Source of the DNA: Sialis fuliginosa
Taxonomy: Eukaryota; Arthropoda; Insecta; Megaloptera; Sialidae
Direction of reading: 5' to 3'
Assembly (NCBI GenBank): GCA_961205875.1
Contig: OY540818.1
Location: 14,792,761-14,856,760 of the forward strand
Length of the DNA stretch: 64,000 nucleotides
Under the pieces are notes generated by a model that did no database searches, had not been told where the DNA came from, and saw only the letters and a program-made list of their open reading frames with translations. Position 1 is the stretch's first letter; every line of letters starts with the position of its first letter. A program made the position numbers and the translations under genes. This document shows, in pieces, positions 54,450-64,000 of the stretch.

Positions 54450-54827
54450 ATGTTACTGAAGTCAAAAATATTACATTATTTATTTTTAACACTCTCAATA
54501 CAGGTAAGACATTTACATTTTTTACTAAAATGTTTATTTATATATTTTTTTAAATACAGAATGTTAGAACGAGACAGCAATCTATTAGATATTATAATAT
54601 TTTCCATTTAATTTCTTCGTTATCTATTGTTTATCAATACACCAGAGGCGTACTTTAAATTTTACATTCATTATTTACTTCTAGTCAGAGTAACTAAAAA
54701 ACAGTTCGTTTCAAAATATTTTTGTTTGAAGTTATAGGTATTTAAATTTTGTTGCCTGGAATATAACGGAAAAAACCTAGTGATTTAGTACATACATATG
54801 ACTAAAATAAAATATTTAGTTTTGCAG

Positions 54828-56154
54828 CAGTGATGAAGGAAAAAATGACATACTTGATAAACAAATTACTAAAATGTGGGAACGGATTAATGCTGATAAT
54901 AAAATAAAATTAGAAGACATGAGCAGCACTTTACATAAATCTCTACGTGAAAAAAATATGTCCATAAAGAGAAGTACTGTTCAAAAGATAATTGAACATT
55001 TTAAAAAAGTGGAAGAAGAGGTAAATGTACTTTAAATTTTAAAATGGTCTGTATAATTATATATAAAAGTCTAGTAAAAATAATTAAGAAAATTTTTTCA
55101 CAGGCTCGTACCAAAGGCATATTAGAAAAAATATCAATTATGGATGTTGATTATAAAATTTATTTAAATGAATTTGAAAATGCAAATTTTTCAAATTTTC
55201 TTAAAGAAAACATCGCGAATCAAATAAAAGATGATAAAACTAAAGACATAATCTACCCATACATAGATATTTGCTGTAATCTCTATATAAGTTGTTTGAG
55301 AGATTTTGTCAAACATCTGGTAAGTTTAAAAAAAACAAATTAGACATATTTGGGCTGCACACGATACGAGAGTTAGCTAGGTTTCATCTCCATCTCATCT
55401 CATGAAAATTGAAACCATCTCATCTCGATCTTGTCACGTAAAAATCAAGTCTGTCTCGTACACGTATTTTTACGATTTTTTTAATTTGGTGCCTACACAA
55501 ACATTGTAATATTAACAAAATTTGTGCACATTAAAATTTCTTGAATAGTCAGTATTCATTTGAAACCCCATTCGCCGGGATTGAATAAATAAATTTTATT
55601 GGTAATCCCCTCTAAAAAACCGCAAAAACTTAAAATTTTATTTTTATAACTCACAATCACGTACATATATTGTTGATATTGGTTCCCTATTTACTATAAT
55701 TATGCCAAATCTCAACTTCTATGTCAAACGGTAAACGATTCAGTTATATGAAGGCTTTGACAGACATACAGATTCAATGCCGAAAAACGCTGAAAATAAT
55801 AATTACATTATCTAAAAATAAAATAAAATAAAAATCATATTTGGAAACTATCTAAATTGTAATGTAAGTAGTAAGTAGGTACCCATTCGTATTTAAAATT
55901 TGACTGGAAAATCTATTTTATATACCTATTCATATATATATTTTTTATAGACTGATACAGCTCCAGTATACACAACTGATCCAAATTATAAACAAAAAAT
56001 CAGTAAAAAAGCGATAGAACTCCATGTTATATTGAAGAAATATGTTACATCACAAAAGGATGAAGCAATGAATGTTAAAGTGAAATTATCTAAAATAGGA
56101 AAAACTGGTATGGATATTGAACATATTTTCAGTTATATAGGGTTTTCTATGTGA
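54828..56154 (+). CDS. Unrecognised helical protein, 3' exons
   Basis: Three exons: 54828-55020, 55104-55319, 55951-56154, joined in phase 0, stop TGA 56152-56154, AATAAA at 56207. They encode about 203 residues, rich in Lys, Glu and Ile and predicted mostly helical by eye: ...KMWERINADNKIKLEDMSS..., EHFKKVEEE, then NFLKENIANQIKDDKTKD..., YIDICCNLYISCL, and C-terminal IFSYIGFSM. The first listed exon enters in phase 2, so upstream coding sequence is missing. A candidate leader at 54450-54503 (MLLKSKILHYLFLTLSIQ before GTAAGA) looks like a signal peptide but ends in phase 0 and cannot join directly. No family recognised; cytosolic or secreted is open. Confidence 0.65.
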
Positions 56155-57814
56155 TTTTATTTAATTTATATTATAAAAAATGAATGCAAATCTTTACAAT
56201 ATGAAGAATAAAATATGAAGGGACGTATTTGGTTAAATTAAAACTTTATTACAACCGTTAAACAAAATGTATTTTTTAAATAAATAAATATATAACTTCT
56301 TTAACACAAAAACCTTAAATCATTGTTTTTTTCTAATATAAGGTTCTTCGCATCCAACATTATTAAAAATATTAATTATACATATATGTATTATTGACAA
56401 TATTCTGCTGATTATTTACATATAAACATTTACCAAACTAACATTAGATTTGATTTTATATCGGTCATACCTACTCAATCAAAATTATAACAGCTTTATT
56501 GATAGAACTAGAAAAAAATAAATACAAAAGATCAACGTACTTCTCAATAACACTATTGAATTTGTATCATGCATCTAACTCAAATTGATGTCGATTGCAT
56601 AACTTCAGACACTTATATTTAAATATGATCATATAAAGTTTGTAACAACATATTATTAAAACTTAAATTATTCAGCTTCGAAAACACATTAAACTGCGAC
56701 TCTATACTAATATATTATACATATATAAAGAAAGACGTTCTAGTGATTGACTTATCAACGCCTAGCCCACTAACAATATAAGAATGGATTTTTCGATACT
56801 CAACCCTTAAGCGTGGGTGGATTATACAATATTATAATACTTATATTATAAACCACTAACAATAATTAAAATACTATCTATATGTGATCAAATTCTCTAA
56901 GGGTGCATGGGCAAATCGGGCCAACTCAATCTGCAGTACCCCCACTCTATCTCCTAACAAATCGGCCCTGCAGATTGGGTGATGTATAAAGGCCTTTAGA
57001 CTTACATATTACATAAATAAATGCCTTTATTACCAAAAAATAAATATTATCATATATGAACCTTGAACCTTGAATATTCATATATTACAAACATTTAAAA
57101 ATAATGTGAAGGACCTTTTGAACAAGCCATGTATATTTCGATGTTTGGTTGGTCTTCTATAAGGTTTTATCCCCCCAAGAAGCGACGCCCTGCCAATCAT
57201 TAATTATTGTTTATACCAAATTATTCAAAATGCAATGCTTTTGAAAACTTGTTCAAACTCCTTATGGGTACTTTCACATTACTTCTAAGTTACTAAGAAA
57301 GTGCAAACAGATAGTACCTATTTATATCTTAAGTATGTACTTCATAAATCTACATAAAATTGAATAATAAAAACATATGTAAGCATAATAGTATACCCAT
57401 CTACATATATGTATATGTTAATAGATATGTAAACAAATACAAATGTATAAATAACACCCGGACAAAAAGGGAGTAAGAGGTTATTTTAATGAATTTAAAA
57501 AAAGTATTTTACATTTTTTCTTCATGCCTAAATCTTTATTTTGACTTTAAATTATTCAACAAATGGATTTATAAGTATCTATGATATTTTTAACATTTAA
57601 AAACAAAACATTACCATTAGAAAATGTTATTTACTAATTTACCAATTTTTATTTATTTTCTTACATAAATAATAATGATTTACTTCTTTGATGTTTCAAC
57701 ACTATACTTTATAATTACCACGACCTTATAAAGGGCCTTATATAAAGAACAGTTTATTTTTATATATACCATAACAACATATTTAAATCAGGTTTAAAAA
57801 ATAAAAGCAAAACT
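56155..57814. other. 3' flank and non-coding DNA
   Basis: No supported exon apart from the 3' UTR of the preceding gene. Holds an inverted-repeat element at 57101-57281. Confidence 0.45.
57101..57281. mobile_element. Candidate MITE, about 180 bp
   Basis: ATAATGTGAAGG..CTTTTGAACAAG at the left is mirrored by CTTGTTCAAAC.CCTTAT and CTTTCACATTA at the right. No clear target duplication. Confidence 0.45.
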
Positions 57815-58080
57815 CACCGTTTTAAAAAAAATCCAAAAAATAAACAATAACAACACAAACACAAGTATCGCTAACTAGCGTCACTCCTACGAACTAACCG
57901 AAATATAAACGACTTCAGTATACAGTCAATACAGCGGAAAATGTTTGATGTCGCTATTGGAAACACTAACACTACTTATAAAGTCCTTTGGTCCTGATCA
58001 GTAACACGGCTAATAAAAACTAAACAAACTTGCAGGCGATCAGCGGGCTAAGTTACCTACGACAACAACCGGTTCGCTCG
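57815..58080 (-). promoter_or_regulatory. Candidate non-coding first exon and promoter, minus strand
   Basis: A stretch with clearly higher GC than its surroundings. On the minus strand it ends with AAAACG before GTGAGT (donor at 57814), and a TATA-like TATTATATTC lies near 58100-58110, about 30 bp before a plausible start in the cttgacacgagcgaacc region. It has no long frame. It could be the 5' UTR exon of the gene whose first coding exon is at 51464-51701. Confidence 0.3.
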
Positions 58081-61000
58081 TGTCAAGAGCAGAAAGCGAA
58101 TATAATATGCACATGTGCCCACACATACATGTATGTATATAATATACACAAGCATATACATACATATATATAAATATCACACACTTTATGTATAATAATA
58201 TACCAATATTTAATTAATAGTGAATGGCAGAATATTGTAATAAAAACAGTAACATGGAGAGAAGCGAAATTCTATGCTCCATATTTTTTTTAAATATTTA
58301 TCTATCGTTCATACATATACCTACCGGCTAAGTTATTTATTTTGGCAAATACGAAACACTTGAAAAATTTGCAATTTAATGGCCCCAATCGAATGTTTAT
58401 AACTTTGTTAAATTTGGTGGAGGGCTTTAAGTTCACTCAAGGTCTAGTTTCTAGAAAGTTTTTAGATTTTTTTTGGTTAGACATATCTTTAAATAAAATA
58501 TGAAAAACATTGTTGTTTTTATAATAATTCTTTCGTCAACCAAACCACAGCGTTTTGCAGTAAACATTTTTGTTAAATTATAATATAAATAAAAATTTTA
58601 TAGCCATGAGCCATTTTTTATAATGTTAAAATTGTTTTAAGTGAAACTGAAATTCATAATTGAAAAATTATATTTTTGGGGGTTGATAGATTAGTGCATA
58701 GCACAGTATAATACCTAAAACTAAACTGTATATTATGTAAAGTAATTTAATTTTGTGTAATCTAAAGATAACTTGTTTATGATTTGAATGAATGGGTAAT
58801 ATCAATCCAACGCATCTCTAAAGATTCAAATTTCATAGACGTATAAATCCGCTCTTAATTTAGTTTTTTAGACATTAAAATAATTTCGGCGCTAAGGTAG
58901 ACCTATATTATATTTATTAAAATTAAAAAAAAAATAGCAAATAAATACAAATACACAAGTTCTTGTTTTTGATAATTAAATATTTTCGATTACTATTATA
59001 ATAAAATATTCATGCATATTTTGTAAATTAATTCGTTTATAACAAAAAAAATACAATACAAAAAAGTAAATCAAAAGAAATAGAAAATCTATAGTGCCAT
59101 TTCACGTATTAATCAGTACAAGAAAAATAAATTTGATTATTATATTACCACAAGTGTTTCTGAAACACTTCTGAATTAGACGACTATAGGAAATAAATAC
59201 AACGCACCGGAAATCAAGTTTATATTAGATTTTTAATCAAAAATATAAAACAACAAAAGAACATTAAACCTTTCACATATAAATAAGTTACAATATTATT
59301 ATTTAATGTATATAATTCCACAAAAGGTTAAAAATTCGCAGGGATTCTATTACAACACCTCGTAGATAGAATTAAAAGAAGGTACATACACGTTATTATC
59401 TTCCTTCCTAATCACAACACGCTATTTTTTTGCAAGGTGTAACGCTTGATGAATAACGACGTATAATTACCTAACATCTTTAATATGTATAATATTTATT
59501 TACATAATTGGAATAGAAATCTATAGTTAAGATATCTACATATTTATATATTTTTTCTTTTTAATTAATATAGTTTTAATTTTTAACTTATTATTTGTAA
59601 GTGGTTAAAATTGTATTTTAGATTGAAAATAATTATCTCAAGGTAAGTAGGTATAAATATATACATAGGTACTATAATAACTGTTAACATTTATTCTTCG
59701 ATTTAAGAATTGTTAAGTAGGTCATTGTAGGTACGATTTATTGATAATAATGCAATTACAAAAATATAAGTCTATCTACCTATATCATCTATAAACGAAA
59801 TACTTCAGAGATTGGCTTTTTTCACCAAATTAACTTTCAATCACATGAAATATTAATATATTTTTTCGTTCAAAACTCTTCAATTGTAAAGGTTAATCAG
59901 TAATTGATTTTTTACTGCTTATAACGGATAAAGATCAAACTAAATTGAAGTAAGCTTTTAATAGTATTTTTTTTATATAGGTAATAAACTAAAGTTATTT
60001 ACTACGTTGTTTAAATATACGTTTAATGTTATATATAGGGCAATAATATAAAAATTAAATAGCAATGTTAATTTGCTAAAAAGTCTTAAATTCATGATAT
60101 ATGTGGGCTCTAAGGACTGCGGAAGAAATGTAATTAAATACACAAAAAACCAGATTTTATAATTAAGTACTTATTGTTAGTAATAACACAAATACTAGAT
60201 TCAAAATGATTATAGATCTCAAAATATATCCAATTAAAATATTATTTAATTTAAATTAAATTATATTTGATACAATAATGTCATAAAACGGACAAAAATG
60301 ACTTTTTAAAAACATGTCATTTAATTATTTTCTATTATTTTTAAGGTAAAAAAAGATTATGTTTAAGAAACTCAATTATTTAGAGATATGTTTAACGTAG
60401 TTGATTTTTTAAATAATGTTTGTAATTTCAATAGAAAACTTCTTCAATCTCAAATGTCCGTTTTATTGCCTATCTCCCCTATACTTTTCAAAGGTTAATT
60501 AATGTTTATTTATTTTCAGAGTTCATTCATTGTATTCACACACAATAAGTATTATCAGCAACCTGTAAAACATGTAACAATGCCACTGTAAGCGAAATAA
60601 ATTTAAATATTACTAAAACATTTTTTCAGAAACATATCTACACAAAATGCCAAAGTTTCAAACTACTCTTTTCATTTATAACTTTTTTATTATAATTTTT
60701 TGTAAACTTTATGAATACTAATAGGTGTGTATATAATCTAAAATATGAATATTTTGAGTCATTTTTTAAATTATGTGTGTATATTCAGATGATCTGTATA
60801 TATATGTTTGTTTCGACTTGACACGATAAACTAATAAACTGATTTTCATGAAAATTTCACTGTTAGTCAGCCTAAAAACTTAGAATTAGTTTAAGCTATA
60901 TGATAATTTATTTACAATATATTTTTTCTTATATATAAGTTTTTTAATGGCTTGGCACTGATTTCCAAAACAGTTGAATTTAATTCATTTTTTAAGTTTT

Positions 61001-64000
61001 TTATTTTTCCGTTTTGAGTGGTGTATCCTCAAAGTACATGGTCAGATTCTGATAAAATTTATATGGGATCAACTGGGAAGTATACTCTTCAAATAAACAA
61101 AAATGTCCGAATTAATGCATATTTGTGGGAGTTATATTACCCGAACATACATAAAAAATATATATTGATTAAATTAAGAACTTCCTTTTTGAAGTCGATC
61201 AAAAATAGCAGGTATCTTTTTGACGTCAATAATACAACTTTTTCTGTACTTTATGAAACGACGTAAACACATTTCAAAGTTTCTACTACAAAAAGATGAG
61301 AAATAAGTAAAGCAAGTAACTTAAAATTCAGTCGTCATCGTTGCACGCAAAAAAATTCTTGACGCATATTATAGGTTTAAAAAACACAAAAAAATGTTTA
61401 CATAAATAATATTATTACGTATTGGTAGAAATAAAATTATACAAAAAAATTACTTTATACAGATGTCTTTTTAATCTAAAAACTACTTATTTTCCTATTT
61501 TTATTAATAAGTTTAGGTGCGTAATTTATAAGCTTTTCTCAATAATATTCTGTTTATAATGACACACTTTTGCAACAGGATGATTTTTTTTGCAATAAAA
61601 CCAAAGTGAAATTTTACTTTGATAAGAAAACAAGAAATCAAAAAATCTAAATCAATAATGATAGATAATGATAGATTTCAACAATTTTTTTCATATTTCA
61701 ATATTAATTATATACAGGTGAGTCATAATTACTGCTCCCTCGCAAAGAAGAATTTCTGTTAATACCTATAAATCTTTTTACTTAAAACAACTTCCGTGAT
61801 CAGCTGTTAAAATTTGTTCTACTTGTTATAACTCACACTGTATATAAACATTTTACATAATATTAAATTGAAAGTCAAGGATTTTAAATTTAATGTTAGC
61901 ATAAAAATAATAATAAAAATCTTCAAATATTTATGCATATTCACAGATATGTATCCAAAAGTGCTTCTGCCCCCGGCCCCCTCCTTGACACATTTGTTTT
62001 AATTTAAAATTAAGAAAAGTACGGTATTTTTTATTAAACAAAGTTAAATAAATAGTAAACAAAGAAGTGGTTTAAAAAATTTCCAGAAATAAATCAAACA
62101 TTTTCAATTATGACAAAGAAATATTTAATGACGAAAGAGAAAAATTACTTGTAATATATTTTACATTTTACAATCGAGTTGTCCTTCAGTTACTTATATT
62201 TTTATGGTAATTTTTCCAATAAAATTTTCTCCGTGTATGTACGAGGGTGAGTCAATAAATATCTGCAATGCAGCTATAAACTTTAGTTCAATTAAGGCGT
62301 TACACCTAATATATTAACAAATTTTTGACCATTTAGTATTGGCTTAAATGATGTATAAACATCTTAAAAATTATATTCAAAAGGAATTATAAGCAAAAAA
62401 AAAATTATTTATAATTTTAGAGCTCACGTGCACTTATGACCTGCAAAACAATAATCCTTATCGAATTAAATTATTTCATCGTCATAAATACTTAATGTAG
62501 ATATAATTTGCCCTTTACAGCATCCACTTTGTTCTTATAGTTTAGAAAATATCGTGAAATATAAATACGGGAACATAATATTATTCGCGCGATGGGAACC
62601 CGTGTCGCGGCGTGCGATAATGAGGGAGCGAGCCGAGTAGACGCAGGGCAGAGAGAATGATCATAGGCCGGTATTCTTTTGATTGTCAATTGTTTATTTT
62701 GTTTTCAATAATTAACTTATAAAAAACAGGACAAAAATTATTTTTACTTTTTGTTCTGATTCGTTTTTGTTAGGTAGGTAATTTAAGTGTTGTTTGGTTT
62801 TAATTACAATAATAACTAATCATGTTTGTACTTAATCCAACTATATTTTTTTTAAATCCTAAACAATAATTCCGTAGTCCACGCGAGCGAAGCCACGCGG
62901 ATCCAGCTAGCTATATTATATCGCAGTATATACTTCTTTAAAACATGTTCATATTATATGTCCTTTTTAGTAGTGTTACAAGCGAGGGGGGATCCCCCGC
63001 AATGTTACCAACGAGAGGCCAGATAGTTATACCATATAATATATAATATGTTATATGTCAGAGTCCCCCCTCCATACCCCCCCCCCCCCAGCAAACGCAA
63101 CTGGTACTTTTAAAGGCTAAAGTCTAAAGTTTAAAAAATTTAATTTACGTTTTTTTTTGATATACACATAAAAAATGCATGTAATATAAAAATGCATATA
63201 ATAATAATAATAAATAAATACATATTATTTACTTAATTTCTCTTTTTAAAACTTGAATAAGTATTACTATTAACTTTAGAACTTTAGACTCCAAAATAAG
63301 GAATTGTACATAATATTATATATATTCCTAGAAAAATCCATTAGAAATTGAAATGTTGTATGTAGTAACATACCTATGATACCTAATTATAATTCTTCAA
63401 GGTGATTGAAAAAGGTTAAAGTCAAAGTTGTCATGAATGTGGCAGTGAAACTATTATAAGTGGGGAAAATTATGAAGGTGCTATATTTTCTAAATAGTAA
63501 TAACATTGATTTAATCTGGCAAAGTATGATATAATTCTTATCGTGCGAGTTACAATATTAATTAATAATTATATATTAATATTATAACTATTTTTCTCAA
63601 GAAATTCTTAAGAAAAGGGCAAATTTTATATTTCTCATTTCTCGAGAAATTTGTATATTTCAGAATTTTTATTATTAATAAACTCATCAAATGATATAAT
63701 TTATATTTTTCGGTTTCATTAGATACATAAAAATGCTTTAACATAAAAAATAAAAGTATTAGAATAGATTTTTTACGCCAATAGTATGTACCCTTTAAAA
63801 AACCCAAAAATTAACTTATTGTTAGAGAGAAAAAACTACCCTCTGCCCCCCTCCCCCTCCTCCCGGCTCCGGCACCACTACATGCACAAAAAAATATAGC
63901 GAATAGTTAGATGCCGGTATTTCTTTATAGTAAGGTAATAGCGAAAAAATTTGAAAAATACAATTTTTACATTTTCGTTCATTACAAATCAAAAAATGTA
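58081..64000. other. Long AT-rich non-coding stretch
   Basis: No supported exon. Contains repeat fragments: TACGAGGGTGAGTCAATAAAT at about 62240 (mariner-end-like), a GC-rich patch at 62580-62660, cacgcgagcgaagccacgcgg at about 62880 (a non-LTR retroelement tail type) and a C run near 63080. The element end near 60450-60482 (tccgttttattg..tatctcccctata) resembles 25617-25650 in reverse. Confidence 0.4.

Noticed and set aside
61018-61266. 82-codon plus-strand frame
   Set aside because: Isolated in AT-rich DNA with no splice sites, domain features or composition change.

Overview
The window is a stretch of AT-rich animal (almost certainly insect) nuclear DNA. Genes are split by short GT-AG introns, one tRNA has an internal pol III promoter, and small non-autonomous DNA transposons are everywhere. 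I cannot fix the order: Hemiptera and Lepidoptera both fit the base composition and repeat style. Most long open frames here are chance frames in AT-rich or repeat DNA; the real coding parts are short exons that I joined by splice signals and matching reading-frame phase.

Left to right: 1-1308 (+) is the C-terminal end of a voltage-gated K+ channel of the EAG/ERG/ELK superfamily. 6217-27013 holds three tandem minus-strand paralogues, here called A (6217-10227), B (11674-18029) and C (21155-27013). They encode type I membrane proteins of about 488, 520 and 474 residues with a signal peptide, a Cys-containing ectodomain, one membrane span and a short tail carrying a Tyr-Glu-Glu motif. All three share the same exon plan, down to a 20-nt first coding exon. 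I do not recognise the family; this is the best candidate for an undescribed system in the window.

28139-33708 is a 5.6-kb composite foldback element: outer inverted repeats enclose an alternating array of about 0.4-0.5-kb arms, part of it recently duplicated as a 2-kb tandem unit. It could give very long hairpin transcripts.

34727-36549 (+) is syntenin (two PDZ domains). 40973-46539 (-) is an ALDH3-type fatty aldehyde dehydrogenase with a C-terminal membrane anchor and two 116-nt exons that look mutually exclusive. 46908-46979 (+) is tRNA-Glu(UUC). 51464-51701 (-) is an orphan first coding exon of an unknown protein, and 54828-56154 (+) is the 3' part of an unrecognised helical protein. The rest is non-coding DNA with MITEs; several are hAT-like with 8-bp target-site duplications.

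The genes look independent rather than one pathway, apart from the receptor cluster. All exon models are read by eye without transcript support.
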